64,000 nucleotides of DNA from Psychrobacter sp. (GCA_029267175.1 JARIDJ010000075.1:1-64000); one strand, 5' to 3'. Counted from the stretch's first letter, positions 9,746 through 19,106 are shown. Notes: generated by a model from the sequence alone, not told the origin. Translations and numbers: made by a program.

Positions 9746-10134
9746 ACGGACTCTCTTTATAATAACTTTACTAGCGTGTGAATAGCGATATTGACTATTT
9801 TGCCTATCAATGCTGGAGTAACAAAACTCATCATACTATATTTGCTTGACTTTCAACCATTAGCTTTACCATTTATCCCTAATTAGGACAGCGCCCTGTA
9901 ACAACAAAGTGATATTGATGACCAATGAGCGTAGATTGGCAGTTATAAGCGCGGTGGTAAATAGAGCAACGTTTAAGCAAGCAAGGATAAGCTTTTGATA
10001 CTATTGTAAATAATTAGCCTAAATCAATACTATTAGCTTAGGGTTACTTTTCACTTTGTACCCTTATTATGATAAAATACGCCACTTGCTAACCACCTGC
10101 AACCGTTATACTTTTTAATCATGGACTTCTTCTT
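9746..10134. promoter_or_regulatory. Divergent region between slt and miaB
   Basis: 389 AT-rich bases between divergently transcribed genes. TGATAAAAT near 10069-10077 is a possible -10 for miaB. No reliable -35 and no Shine-Dalgarno sequence is visible immediately before the miaB ATG. Nothing else was recognised. Confidence 0.3.
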
Positions 10135-11625
10135 ATGAGTGTTACTGTATTTGATCCCCGCAACGATGACACGGTTATTGCTAACTTGGAGGTCACGACG
10201 CCTGCTATTGACGCACTCAAAGAGACTCACGCTGTAGCCGCTCCGGTCAATGCACAGGTAAAAAAGGTCTTTATCACCACGCAAGGTTGTCAGATGAACG
10301 TTTATGATTCTGACAAAATGCTTGATGTGCTCGGTGATAGTCATGGTATGGAGGTCACGCACGATATTGATGAAGCGGATGTCTTGTTGATGAATACTTG
10401 CTCTATTCGCGAAAAAGCGCAAGAAAAGGTATTTTCAGAGTTGGGTCGCTGGCGCAAACTTAAAGAAAAACGTCCTGATTTAGTGATTGGCGTGGGCGGC
10501 TGCGTCGCCTCGCAAGAAGGTGATAATATCCAAAAGCGCGCGCCTTATGTCGATATGGTGTTTGGTCCGCAGACTTTGCATCGTTTGCCTGAGCTCTACG
10601 ATCAGTCTAATGAGCAAAAAAACATCGCCCCAAAAAACCGCATCGGCACTATCGATATCTCTTTTCCTAGCATTGAGAAGTTTGACTTTTTGCCTGAGCC
10701 TAAAGTTGACGGGTTTAAAGCCTTTGTGTCCATCATGGAGGGCTGCTCAAAGTATTGCTCATTTTGTGTGGTTCCTTATACGCGCGGTGAAGAGCTATCA
10801 CGTCCGCTTGATGATGTATTAGCCGAGATTGATAGTCTTGCTGAGCAAGGCGTGCGCGAGATTAATCTATTAGGTCAAAACGTCAATGGCTATCGCGGTC
10901 AAAAAGACGATGGCAGTATTTGCCGTTTTGCAGAATTACTGCATTATGTTTCGCACATCGATGGCGTTGAGCGTATTCGCTATACCACCAGCCATCCGCT
11001 AGAGTTCACCGACGATATTATCGATGCTTACGCGCAGTTGCCTGAGCTGGTCTCGCATTTGCATTTGCCGGTGCAAAGCGGTTCAAACGCTATCCTTGCG
11101 GCGATGAAACGCAATCATACTATTGACGTCTATATTAATCAGATTAATAAGCTCAAAGCGGTACGCCCTGATATTCATCTATCGAGCGACTTTATTATTG
11201 GCTTCCCCGGTGAGACCAATGAGGATTTTCAAGATACGCTAAATTTGGCTAAAGAATTAAACTTCGACCATTCGTACAGCTTTATTTATTCTAAGCGTCC
11301 AGGCACTCCAGCAGCAGAGCTACCTGATGATGTCAGCTTTGCTACCAAAAAAGCACGTCTAGCAGAATTTCAAAAAGTGATTATCGATTCGACATTAGCC
11401 AAATCGCATGAAATGGTTGGCACTACCACTCGAGTGCTGGTCGAGCAAGTGGCTAATCGTCATCCTGATTGCTTAATCGGTACCGCAGATAATACCCGTA
11501 CAGTAATGTTCAAATATGACTTAGATAAAATGGATGAGCTACTCGGTAAAATTGTCAGCGTGCGTGTGACTGATTTTGTCAGTCCACATATGGTGAAAGG
11601 TGAGCTGGTTGAGGTGTTGGCTTAA
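10135..11625 (+). CDS. miaB: tRNA-2-methylthio-N6-dimethylallyladenosine synthase MiaB
   Basis: A radical-SAM methylthiotransferase that adds the 2-methylthio group to i6A37 of tRNAs. The N-terminal UPF0004 domain carries cysteines for the auxiliary cluster at C52 ([11 protein letters not shown]), C89 ([10 protein letters not shown]) and C123 (GGCVASQ). The radical-SAM motif is C204-C208-C211 (GCSKYCSFC). A C-terminal TRAM domain follows ([11 protein letters not shown] to [10 protein letters not shown]). At 496 residues it is slightly longer than usual because of an N-terminal extension of about 40 residues. There is no ybeZ downstream; the gene ends at a terminator. Confidence 0.97.
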   Translation: MSVTVFDPRNDDTVIANLEVTTPAIDALKETHAVAAPVNAQVKKVFITTQGCQMNVYDSDKMLDVLGDSHGMEVTHDIDEADVLLMNTCSIREKAQEKVFSELGRWRKLKEKRPDLVIGVGGCVASQEGDNIQKRAPYVDMVFGPQTLHRLPELYDQSNEQKNIAPKNRIGTIDISFPSIEKFDFLPEPKVDGFKAFVSIMEGCSKYCSFCVVPYTRGEELSRPLDDVLAEIDSLAEQGVREINLLGQNVNGYRGQKDDGSICRFAELLHYVSHIDGVERIRYTTSHPLEFTDDIIDAYAQLPELVSHLHLPVQSGSNAILAAMKRNHTIDVYINQINKLKAVRPDIHLSSDFIIGFPGETNEDFQDTLNLAKELNFDHSYSFIYSKRPGTPAAELPDDVSFATKKARLAEFQKVIIDSTLAKSHEMVGTTTRVLVEQVANRHPDCLIGTADNTRTVMFKYDLDKMDELLGKIVSVRVTDFVSPHMVKGELVEVLA

Positions 11626-11691
11626 CTCTTACCTTGCAACAACGAAGCTTTGTAGGCCTCGTAAAACTTGCAACACCCAATAAATTCAAAT

Positions 11692-11729
11692 AAAAAAGCC
11701 GTTCGCTATCGCTAGCAAACGGCTTTTTT
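11692..11729. terminator. Bidirectional terminator after miaB
   Basis: AAAAAAGCCGTT and AACGGCTTTTTT flank a short loop, with T-runs on both strands. It serves miaB and the convergent small gene downstream of rtcB. Confidence 0.9.
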
Positions 11730-11756
11730 GTGCGTAAAACTTAATAAAAATCATCA

Positions 11757-12002
11757 TTACTCCGACAACCAATCGGTCTGCCGCAAACGCTGCTTCGTCT
11801 CACGGCGGCGTTTTTTGCGGACAATATCGATATCCTCCTTTTCATGGATACCGCCCTTTCTTAACAGTGGATTGAGCGCCAGATAGTTGTGTGGTTTGAC
11901 TGCGCCGAGCGTTTGCTGAGTTGCAGTATTATTAGCATTATTTTGTTGCGCTAATTGCCGCTCAATTTGTTTAGCTTTTTTTAAAGTTTGTTTTAAGCTC
12001 AT
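11757..12002 (-). CDS. Small basic protein of unknown function downstream of rtcB
   Basis: An 81-residue, highly basic protein with no recognised family. The N-terminal half is a Lys/Gln-rich amphipathic segment (LKKAKQIERQLAQQ). The middle reads HNYLALNPLLRKGGIHEK, and the C-terminal part is Arg/Lys-rich (VRKKRRRETKQRLRQTDW). It starts 34 bases after the rtcB stop on the same strand with no terminator between, so it is probably co-transcribed with rtcB. The charge would suit RNA or ribosome binding, but that is inference. Confidence 0.6.
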   Translation of the reverse strand: MSLKQTLKKAKQIERQLAQQNNANNTATQQTLGAVKPHNYLALNPLLRKGGIHEKEDIDIVRKKRRRETKQRLRQTDWLSE

Positions 12003-12036
12003 AATTTGACCTACTTTTTATTTTTTATAAAACTGA

Positions 12037-13251
12037 CTAGCCTTTTATACACATCACCTGCTTTAGGGTATGTACCACTTCCACTAAGTCGCTTTGATTG
12101 GCCATCACCTCATCGATGTCTTTATAGGCAGACGGTATCTCATCAATAACGCCTTTGTCCTTGCGACATTCAACGCCATCCGTTTCTGCTTTTAGCTCAT
12201 CGATAGTAAAAGCACGCGTCGCTTTACCTCGGCTCATACGTCGCCCAGCACCATGCGAGCAGGAACAAAAAGACTCGTCATTGCCAAGGCCGCGCACGAT
12301 AAAGGACTTTGCGCCCATTGAGCCAGGGATAATGCCTAGCTCGCCTGCATAAGCACTAATAGCGCCTTTACGAGTGACGTAGACTTGCTCGCCAAAGTGC
12401 ACCTCTTCATTGACATAGTTATGATGACAATTAATCGCCTCTTTGGTTAGCTGGAACCTTGGCAAGCCTGCTTGCGGCGATTGCAAAACCTTGATAATCA
12501 AACGCATCATCTCACGGCGATTCTCTAGCGCGTAATCCTGCGCCCACTCGACCGCCTCAAGATAATCAGCAAAGCTATTAGAGCCCTTGGCAAAGTAAGA
12601 TAAGTCGCTATCAGGCACATGACCAAAGCGTGCTTGCCGCTCTTTTTTAGCCAAATTAATAAAGTATTGGCCAATACAATTACCAATACCGCGACTGCCC
12701 GAATGCAACATCACCCAGACATCTTGGTTTTCATCCAGACACAGCTCAATAAAATGATTACCGCCGCCTAAGGTGCCGAGCTGCTTTGCCCAAGTGCGCT
12801 CAAAACCTCTGAGCATTTTGAGTAATCCTGGGTGCTTGTCGGTAATCGGCTTTAGGCGTTTGGCTAGTGGATCTAGAGTAGAGTTTTTGGCTTGAATTTG
12901 CTTATGCATGTTAAAACCCACAGGCACTTGTTGCTCAATCGCCAAACGTAGCGGCTTTAAGCTATCAGGCAAATCACTGGCGGTTAATGACAATCGCACC
13001 GCGTTCATACCACAGCCAATATCAACGCCAACCGCTGCTGGAATAATGGCCGACTTAGTGGGAATGACACTGCCAATCGTTGCGCCTTTACCGACATGCA
13101 CATCAGGCATGACCGCAATGTGTGAATGTACGAACTCTAACTGGGCCAAATTGCGCAATTGCTGTAAAGCGCCCTGCTCGACATCCGTGGTATATATCTT
13201 GACAGGCATGCCATGTTTACCACTTTTATTTAATACTAATTGAATGCTCAT
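12037..13251 (-). CDS. rtcB: RNA-splicing ligase RtcB
   Basis: A GTP- and Mn-dependent ligase that joins 2',3'-cyclic-phosphate and 5'-OH RNA ends. The 404-residue length is normal. Metal ligands are seen in GVDIGCGMNAV (D77, C80), LGGGNHFIEL and VMLHSGSRGIG. The guanylate-binding segment is GSMGAKSFIVRG, and SCSHGAGRRMSR contains the His guanylylated in characterised enzymes. No rtcA or rtcR is visible nearby; the only linked gene is the small basic protein after it. Confidence 0.95.
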   Translation of the reverse strand: MSIQLVLNKSGKHGMPVKIYTTDVEQGALQQLRNLAQLEFVHSHIAVMPDVHVGKGATIGSVIPTKSAIIPAAVGVDIGCGMNAVRLSLTASDLPDSLKPLRLAIEQQVPVGFNMHKQIQAKNSTLDPLAKRLKPITDKHPGLLKMLRGFERTWAKQLGTLGGGNHFIELCLDENQDVWVMLHSGSRGIGNCIGQYFINLAKKERQARFGHVPDSDLSYFAKGSNSFADYLEAVEWAQDYALENRREMMRLIIKVLQSPQAGLPRFQLTKEAINCHHNYVNEEVHFGEQVYVTRKGAISAYAGELGIIPGSMGAKSFIVRGLGNDESFCSCSHGAGRRMSRGKATRAFTIDELKAETDGVECRKDKGVIDEIPSAYKDIDEVMANQSDLVEVVHTLKQVMCIKG

Positions 13252-13949
13252 TATTTATTATTTCCGTTTTTTATTTTAAATCTATAAAATTTAGACGCGA
13301 CCTTTTGTCCTAATTTAATAAGAAATAAATTTATAATCTATAATTTATAAATACTAGACAATAAAAAACTATTAACTTTATTATTTTAACTTTAATAAAG
13401 TTAGAGTTTATTTATTAGTAGCGTTTTAAATAATTTTTACCAATAACCATACTAGCAACCCCAGCATAAAGTTATGCCTATAGGTAGCACAGGTAAAAAA
13501 TAGTGGAGGTATAAATAACAATAGCGACTATTGAGCTTAGTGATGTAAGCTGGCAAAGAGAGATAAAGTGGATAGCTATCTATAAAAGAGTAGCTCTAAA
13601 TAGCTATTGAGAACTAGCTATCGATAAATCACTGCTCTATAAGCTTAGCCAAACCTTTGCGAGGTCGTCATTGCTGTCATGTTACTTACACATTTATTCT
13701 TTAAAAACTTTGTAGCTGGTAGATAAGACACGATGATTCCTCCGTCGGTTATGGCTATTAGCAGAGCGGTAATAGCAGATGAATAAAAATGATTTATAGC
13801 TTTTAGTAGCTTACTAAAAAGACAGTAACTAAAGCTAAGTTGAATTATAATAACGCTTTAAAATATAAAGTCAATATTTATTTTATTAAAATATAATAGA
13901 TTAAATTTAAAATTCAAATAGCCAAAATATTAAAGAGTAAAATTATTCT
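13252..13949. other. Long AT-rich intergenic region upstream of rtcB
   Basis: About 700 bases without a credible gene. Both flanks (13260-13440 and 13820-13945) are very AT-rich. The centre (13500-13780) has higher G+C and repeated TAGCTAT-like words around 13570-13625. It lies upstream of rtcB and downstream of the LysE gene, both on the minus strand. It must contain the rtcB promoter and could encode a small RNA, but no tRNA-like fold or known RNA was recognised. Confidence 0.5.
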
Positions 13950-14717
13950 TTAATTTATAAAGTGGCTAGCGACTTCAACTAATAAAGCGGCGGCAATTAC
14001 CATAAAGATAATCCCGCAGGCTCGATTAAGCCAAGTTAAACGATTGCCCACATCAAGCCAGCCTGCTAATTGCTTACCACCTAATGTATAAATGATTTGC
14101 CAAATAGTTTCGCTCAAGAATAGCCCTAGAGTGAGAAAGATATACTGTGGCCAAAGCGGCGCGCTAAAATTGATAAATTTGGGGAAAAAAGCGGCAAAGA
14201 ATAAGATAGCTTTGGGATTAGACAATGACACCCAAACGCCTGTACGAAATAACGTTAGATTAGTAGGACTAATCTTAACTGCCGCACTGGACAAGGAGCG
14301 CGGCTTTTGCTTTGCAGAACCTACACTAGCAAAACCAATACTACCATTACTACTGTCACAGTCACTATCTAAGTAATCCGCCGCTACTTCAGCACTCACA
14401 GTGCGGGCATCTTCCATCAAGCTACTATTACCCGTATCGCGCCATGACATAACGCCCAAATAAATAAGATAGATTGCGCCGACGGTTTTGATAACCTCTA
14501 AGGCCCAGGGCTGTTGACGACTAATAACATCCAAGCCTAGCAGCGTTGATAACAGTAAAATAAACAGACCCAGACTCAAGCCTGCCAATGTCCAAAGGGT
14601 ACGTTTTACGCCATAATTTAGCCCGTATTGAAAGGCTAACAGCATGTTAGGGCCTGGAGTGGCTGAGATAAAAAAGGTACTAACAAAAAATATCGTAAAT
14701 AGATGCCAAGACATCAA
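13950..14717 (-). CDS. LysE family amino-acid exporter
   Basis: A 255-residue inner-membrane protein of the LysE/RhtB superfamily. The N terminus has the family signature FFVSTFFISATPGPNMLLAFQYGLNYG, followed by helices ending in AIYLIYLGVMSWR. The segment VWVSLSNPKAILFFAAFFPKFI is the second conserved repeat. It is longer than the usual ~205 residues because of an insert of about 50 Ser/Ala/Asp-rich residues in the central cytoplasmic loop (about 92-145). The substrate cannot be inferred. It is monocistronic. Confidence 0.88.
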   Translation of the reverse strand: MMSWHLFTIFFVSTFFISATPGPNMLLAFQYGLNYGVKRTLWTLAGLSLGLFILLLSTLLGLDVISRQQPWALEVIKTVGAIYLIYLGVMSWRDTGNSSLMEDARTVSAEVAADYLDSDCDSSNGSIGFASVGSAKQKPRSLSSAAVKISPTNLTLFRTGVWVSLSNPKAILFFAAFFPKFINFSAPLWPQYIFLTLGLFLSETIWQIIYTLGGKQLAGWLDVGNRLTWLNRACGIIFMVIAAALLVEVASHFIN

Positions 14718-14756
14718 TAACCCCTACTTTGCTGCATAAAAATGATTAAAATAGTG

Positions 14757-14788
14757 CCAAAAAATAAACACCGCCATTTAGACGGTGT
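14757..14788 (-). terminator. argE operon terminator
   Basis: The stem ACACCG / CGGTGT with a nine-base loop is followed on the minus strand by TTTATTTTTT. It ends the UPF0149-deaminase-argE transcription unit. Confidence 0.65.
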
Positions 14789-14932
14789 ATTTTATAATAG
14801 CTATTATACGTTTAACTACATTTAATAGATCGCTGTATCCCAGACACTTGCTAACCCTTACTCATAAGTAGGACGTTGTATCATTAAAACATTTTATGAT
14901 GGTGCACAAGGCGACACCCTACAAAAGTATAA

Positions 14933-16225
14933 TTAAGCCATACAACTATTTAATAACTTCTGCAAAAATTCATCACAGCGCTTAATCTCCCTCAGCGCCA
15001 CAAATTCATCAGCTTTATGCGCCTGCTCAATACTGCCAGGCCCACAAATAATAGTCGGAATACCGGCATCGGTGAACTGGCCGCCTTCGGTAGCATAAGC
15101 GACTTTATGACGTTCCTTATTTTCTACTAGCGCTACTATTAGCTGTTGCAGCTCGTCATTGCTGCTATCGGTCATTGCAGGTACGCTCTCTTCTTGCAAT
15201 AGCTCAATACCCGTCTCTGGTGCACGCGCTTGCATTTGTGCATTTAACTCAGCAATTTTGGCCTGAATAGGCGCGAGAATATCGTCTTGCGTCATATGCG
15301 GTAAGTTACGATAATCAAAAGTAAATTCGCAAAGATTGGGTACGATATTGGTCGCGCTGCCGCCTTGAATAGTGCCTACCGATAGCGTTGAATAGGGCAC
15401 ATCAAATAGCTCATCATTATCCTCTCGACCCATAAATTCATTAGCTAAGCTATCGACATAGCCGACCAATTTACTAGCATAGCTGATTGCATTGACACCT
15501 TGATTTGTTAATGAGGAGTGCGCCGATTTGCCATGAACGCGGCAACGATAAACGGCTATACCTTTGTGCGCCACCACCATTGTCATATTAGTTGGCTCAC
15601 CAACGATACAATAATCAGGCTGGATACCGCTCTCTTTCAGATCAGCTAATATTAATGGCGCGCCTAAACAACCAACTTCTTCATCAAAAGATAAAGCTAA
15701 ATGTAGGGGACGACGTAATTGACCGTTGTTTGATAACTCCACCGCTTTTGGTAGCAAATTTAGGGCGCAAGCAATAAAGCCCTTCATATCACAAGATCCG
15801 CGTCCATAAAGCTTGTCACCGCGAATTGTCGCTTTGAATGGATCGGAGCTCCAATCTTGACCATCGACTGGCACCACATCGGTATGACCGGACAATACTA
15901 AGCCGCCACTGATAATATCAGCATCTTTACCCGCCGGTACGGTGACAAATAAATTGGCCTTATCTTGCGTCTCATTAAAGGTTAAATCAACGGTTAAACC
16001 TAACTGCTCGCAATACGCTTGCACCTCATTAATAAGGGCTAGGTTTGAATGACGACTGACGGTATCAAAGCCAATTAGGCGCGTCAGCCAATCGACACTG
16101 TTATTAGGATAACTGATACTAGGAGCATTGTTACTAGGAGCATTGATACTAAGAACACTGTTACTAGCAGTATTAGAGTTCGACATAATTTGCTTGCTGC
16201 TTTTATAATCAGGGTTGACAGACAT
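14933..16225 (-). CDS. argE: Acetylornithine deacetylase ArgE
   Basis: A zinc M20-family hydrolase that removes acetate from N-acetylornithine in arginine synthesis. Core motifs are SGHTDVVPVDGQDWSSDPF, YGRGSCDMKGF (bridging Asp), LSFDEEVGCLG (catalytic Glu pair) and VGEPTNM, with a dimerisation domain (GKSAHSS) and a C-terminal metal His in IICGPGSIEQAHKADEF. The 430 residues include an unusual N-terminal extension of about 45 residues with a five-residue repeat related to NAPSN, encoded by a 15-bp tandem repeat. AAGGAT precedes the 16225 start; an internal Met at residue 14 is an alternative. Thirty bases separate it from the deaminase gene. Confidence 0.92.
   Translation of the reverse strand: MSVNPDYKSSKQIMSNSNTASNSVLSINAPSNNAPSISYPNNSVDWLTRLIGFDTVSRHSNLALINEVQAYCEQLGLTVDLTFNETQDKANLFVTVPAGKDADIISGGLVLSGHTDVVPVDGQDWSSDPFKATIRGDKLYGRGSCDMKGFIACALNLLPKAVELSNNGQLRRPLHLALSFDEEVGCLGAPLILADLKESGIQPDYCIVGEPTNMTMVVAHKGIAVYRCRVHGKSAHSSLTNQGVNAISYASKLVGYVDSLANEFMGREDNDELFDVPYSTLSVGTIQGGSATNIVPNLCEFTFDYRNLPHMTQDDILAPIQAKIAELNAQMQARAPETGIELLQEESVPAMTDSSNDELQQLIVALVENKERHKVAYATEGGQFTDAGIPTIICGPGSIEQAHKADEFVALREIKRCDEFLQKLLNSCMA
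16101..16175 (-). repeat. 15-bp tandem repeat inside argE
   Basis: Five imperfect copies of a 15-base unit related to ATACTAGGAGCATTG. The second and third copies differ at one base; the outer ones are more diverged. It is in frame and encodes five-residue repeats (SYPNN, NAPSI, NAPSN and relatives) in the N-terminal extension of ArgE. Confidence 0.85.
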
Positions 16226-16255
16226 AGGATATCCTTATCAAAGTAAAAAAAGCCA

Positions 16256-16738
16256 TTAGCCTTTTTGCATTGAGCGTTGTTGCAATCTTTTTACTTGCTC
16301 ATCAAGACCTGCAATCGGCCCTTCGACAGGTATATTTGGCGCGACCTGTTGAATAGCTAAAGAATTGATTGGAGAGGTTGATTCTATACCCATCTCCTGC
16401 AGCCACTCGCCTAATTGCTTCGATGAGCTGATATAAACGATACGGCCAAGACCGGCCCAAGCATGCGCGGCTGAGCACATGGCGCAGTGCTCTCCTGAGG
16501 TGTAGACCACCGCTTTTGCCCGATCCTCACTAGTCATGTTTTTCGCCGCCCAGCGCGCGACGGCAATCTCAGGATGATAAGTGGCATCAACGCTATTGGC
16601 ACGGTTGCGATCCTCGTTCAACACGACGCCATCGGCACTAACCAATACACTACCAAAAGGCTCATCCCCTGCCTCTAAAGCTTCTGTCGCCAGCTCAATA
16701 CAGCGCTTAAGGTGTTTTTTATCGTCATCATTTATCAT
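16256..16738 (-). CDS. Nucleoside/guanine deaminase-family protein
   Basis: A 160-residue zinc-dependent deaminase of the CMP/dCMP deaminase superfamily. The first zinc motif reads HPEIAVARWA, where many relatives have HAE; the proton-shuttle Glu is present. The second is GEHCAMCSAAHAWAG, giving the two zinc cysteines. FGSVLVSADGVV near the N terminus is typical of guanine deaminase-like members. The exact base deaminated is uncertain. It lies 69 bases after the UPF0149 gene and 30 bases before argE on the same strand. Confidence 0.85.
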   Translation of the reverse strand: MINDDDKKHLKRCIELATEALEAGDEPFGSVLVSADGVVLNEDRNRANSVDATYHPEIAVARWAAKNMTSEDRAKAVVYTSGEHCAMCSAAHAWAGLGRIVYISSSKQLGEWLQEMGIESTSPINSLAIQQVAPNIPVEGPIAGLDEQVKRLQQRSMQKG

Positions 16739-16807
16739 GATTTATACTCCTGCTTATGGTTATTATTAATGCCAAAATCTAAGCGTTTAACATTAAGACT
16801 TTGATAA

Positions 16808-17461
16808 TCAAGAAGGATTATTTTGATTCATAATATCAATTACTGGCGGCATAGGCTTTGGCAGTTTGCCTTCAGCCTGTAGCTCTTTAGTGGTTTTGGC
16901 ATCTATTGGCAAGCCGGCAATCAAGGCTAGCTCTTTGACTGGTTTACGCTGGCGCGTAGCAAAACTCACTGGCACCATGCGCGCAAACTCATAAATATAA
17001 AGGTAGGATTCCTCGCCGCCTTCAAAATCCTCATCCTCTGCTAAGCGAATAGCGCCAATCTTGGCCAAGTCTGAGAGCATCTCGTTCTCTTCGCTAGTCA
17101 AACGACAATCAGTAATGCCAAACCCGGTCATAAAACCATTAGCCCACTGTTTCAATGCCATCACACGCTCGTACAAATCGTGTTCATCATCGGGCACTAA
17201 CGGCGTATAGGCGTAAGCATCATCCTTATCTTTTAGCTGAAAAACAGTGTCCTCTGCCTCTTCGGTCAGTAGGGTTAGGGCCTCTTGTGGTAAAGCTTCA
17301 AAACTCAGCTCACTTAATACCGCCGCCCAGCCTGCTTCATCAGGCGCATTGCAAGCAGTCATCAGCCCTGTCATCAAACCATGTATCTCACTAATAGTCA
17401 CATCCGTCCAGTTCTCAAAAGCTTCTGACCAAGTGTTCCAGCCTGAGATGTTATCATTCAT
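16808..17461 (-). CDS. ygfB: UPF0149 (YgfB/YecA) family protein
   Basis: Residues WSEAFENWTDVTISEIHGLMTGLMTACNAPD open a UPF0149 domain, which continues through PLVPDDEHDLYERVMALKQWANGFMTGFGI and ends YIYEFARMVPVSF. The start at 17461 is preferred to an upstream in-frame ATG at 17521, because AGGA precedes it and homology begins there; it gives 217 residues. In Pseudomonas-type genomes the orthologue sits beside a coiled-coil gene and zapA, and the same neighbours face it here. Confidence 0.85.
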   Translation of the reverse strand: MNDNISGWNTWSEAFENWTDVTISEIHGLMTGLMTACNAPDEAGWAAVLSELSFEALPQEALTLLTEEAEDTVFQLKDKDDAYAYTPLVPDDEHDLYERVMALKQWANGFMTGFGITDCRLTSEENEMLSDLAKIGAIRLAEDEDFEGGEESYLYIYEFARMVPVSFATRQRKPVKELALIAGLPIDAKTTKELQAEGKLPKPMPPVIDIMNQNNPS

Positions 17462-17650
17462 AAATAAATCCTGCTTAAAAAATAAGTTGATGTTTAGATA
17501 ATAAAAATAAGTGTCAACCATAATTATTAGCGCTTAGACTATAAGCGCCAATTACTTTGTTGATATAGATATTATGAGGCCACTTATGGCATTATTAAAC
17601 GCATAAACTCCGTTCATTCACATAACGCCTATTAAGGATAAAAACTGACT

Positions 17651-18112
17651 ATGTATGATCAATTAAAAATCTTAGAAAAAATGATACTCGACATAAAAAA
17701 ACAGCATCAACTTGTCAGTGATGAGCTCAGCCAACTAAAAAAACAACCGCACACCGATCCAAAAGAATTATCGACTCTAAAATCACAACTTAATAGCAGC
17801 ATAAATGAGCGTGATAGTGCCAAAAAACAATTAAATGATCTTGATAAGCGCTATCAAAGCTTGGCTGAAGCACATCATATGATTGGTGAGGAGCAAGATA
17901 AACTCAACCAGCAATTAAGCGATTTGCAACAAAAAAACATTGAGCTAGAACAAATCAACAAACAGCTTGAGCAACAAAATAAAGAAGCGCATCAGCAAAT
18001 AAAGGACGTCAAACAACAAAACGATGACTTACAACAAAAGAACCAGCTAGCTGCTGAACGTACTCAAGTGGTTTTGCAGCGTTTGACTCGTATCGACCAG
18101 ATGGATAGCTAA
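17651..18112 (+). CDS. Coiled-coil protein upstream of zapA (TIGR02449-like)
   Basis: A 153-residue protein, almost entirely a Gln/Lys/Glu-rich coiled coil (heptads from residue 5 to about 145), with no signal or membrane segment. In many gammaproteobacteria a short coiled-coil protein of the TIGR02449 type lies between ygfB and zapA; position and composition support the same role here. It is about twice the usual size of that family. It probably relates to cell division, which is inference from context. The next gene, zapA, starts 78 bases later on the same strand. Confidence 0.7.
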   Translation: MYDQLKILEKMILDIKKQHQLVSDELSQLKKQPHTDPKELSTLKSQLNSSINERDSAKKQLNDLDKRYQSLAEAHHMIGEEQDKLNQQLSDLQQKNIELEQINKQLEQQNKEAHQQIKDVKQQNDDLQQKNQLAAERTQVVLQRLTRIDQMDS

Positions 18113-18190
18113 TAGCTTTTGTAGCTCATCTAATTCGCTATTTCACGCGCTACTTTTACTATATGATTATATAACTTTGTAGGATTTTTT

Positions 18191-18640
18191 ATGACTGATA
18201 ACCGTACCGATATTCAAAACGCTAGCAACGAAAAAGGCACTAAGCTTGAGACAAAACCAGCGGACAAGAGCGCTAGCTCTGTGACCAAAGACAATAAAGC
18301 TGCTGATAACAGTGCTAATAAAAGCGCTAGTACCAAACCTGCTGCGCCGCAAATCAAAAAGCTCGATATCGTCATTGCTGGCACTACGTATGCTATTTTT
18401 TGCCCGGCTGATGAAGAGGACGAGCTAAGAGCCGCTGAAAACTATCTTAATACCTTCGCTAGTAATATCAAAAAAGATGCGCCAAATTTAAATCAAGAAA
18501 ATCTGTTAGTGCTTTCTTGCTTAAACTTATATGAAAAGATTAATGCGCACAAAACTAGCGAGTCTGAGCGTCAGCAGCAAAGCAAACAAAACGAGCAATT
18601 ATTAAATAAAATCATGCAAGAAGCGCATTCTATACTTTAG
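18191..18640 (+). CDS. zapA: Cell division protein ZapA
   Basis: ZapA promotes FtsZ filament bundling at the division ring. The C-terminal domain is recognisable: KKLDIVIAGTTYAIFCPADEEDELRAAENYLN (about residues 56-87), then NLNQENLLVLSCLNLYEKI and a C-terminal Gln-rich helix. The first ~50 residues are an Ala/Lys/Ser/Asn-rich extension absent from the ~100-residue canonical protein. The usual downstream 6S RNA/ygfA pair is not seen. Confidence 0.87.
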   Translation: MTDNRTDIQNASNEKGTKLETKPADKSASSVTKDNKAADNSANKSASTKPAAPQIKKLDIVIAGTTYAIFCPADEEDELRAAENYLNTFASNIKKDAPNLNQENLLVLSCLNLYEKINAHKTSESERQQQSKQNEQLLNKIMQEAHSIL

Positions 18641-18659
18641 TTTTTTAACACTATTGGTT

Positions 18660-18983
18660 TTATTGATAAACCTTACCGGCATGATAATCGGCTTGATGTT
18701 CGTAGTTACAAAAGAATAGCTCATTGCTTTTATCGGTAGTATCATCGCTAGTGCTGTCGATAGTTGCAGCAGCTGTTTGGCTATCCGTAGTCGCTACTGT
18801 ACTTTTAGTCTCTAACACGCCACGATATTCGGCGAGGCTATGACCACAAAAGTCGCAATTACGCGGCGTTGTAACGTCGCCTTTTTTTGGCATCATGCTC
18901 TTTGGCGCACGGGGATACATGAACTTATAAAAAATCCACATGCAGATCCAGATAATAATAATAGTAGTAATGACAGCGAACAC
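18660..18983 (-). CDS. Membrane-anchored zinc-ribbon-like protein (PP0621-like)
   Basis: A 107-residue protein: one N-terminal membrane segment (VITTIIIIWICMWIFYKFMY), a short proline/lysine linker, then CDFCGHSLAEYRGV and, after a Thr/Ser-rich spacer, LFFCNYEHQADYHAG. The pattern CxxCGxxL...FCxxxH resembles the PP0621 family of small membrane proteins, with a probable zinc site facing the cytoplasm or periplasm. Function is unknown. It converges on zapA with only 19 bases between stops. Confidence 0.6.
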   Translation of the reverse strand: MFAVITTIIIIWICMWIFYKFMYPRAPKSMMPKKGDVTTPRNCDFCGHSLAEYRGVLETKSTVATTDSQTAAATIDSTSDDTTDKSNELFFCNYEHQADYHAGKVYQ

Positions 18984-19106
18984 GGCAATACTCCTTTGAG
19001 TAGCAGGTAATGGGCTATTTATTTTAGGGCAAATTTAGAGCGGGTTAAATAGACACCCTTAACATTTTACGGTAACTGAGACGCTTAGCATAGGACGCAT
19101 TCACAT

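Noticed and set aside
10051..10422. Minus-strand open frame of 123 codons
   Set aside because: It is antisense to the N-terminal part of miaB, a certain gene, and shows no protein-like features.
16101..16175. CRISPR-like array
   Set aside because: Units are contiguous 15-mers without spacers and encode in-frame residues of ArgE.
18641..19106. 6S RNA gene expected after zapA
   Set aside because: The space is occupied by a minus-strand coding gene and a terminator; no 6S-like long hairpin with a central bubble was recognised.
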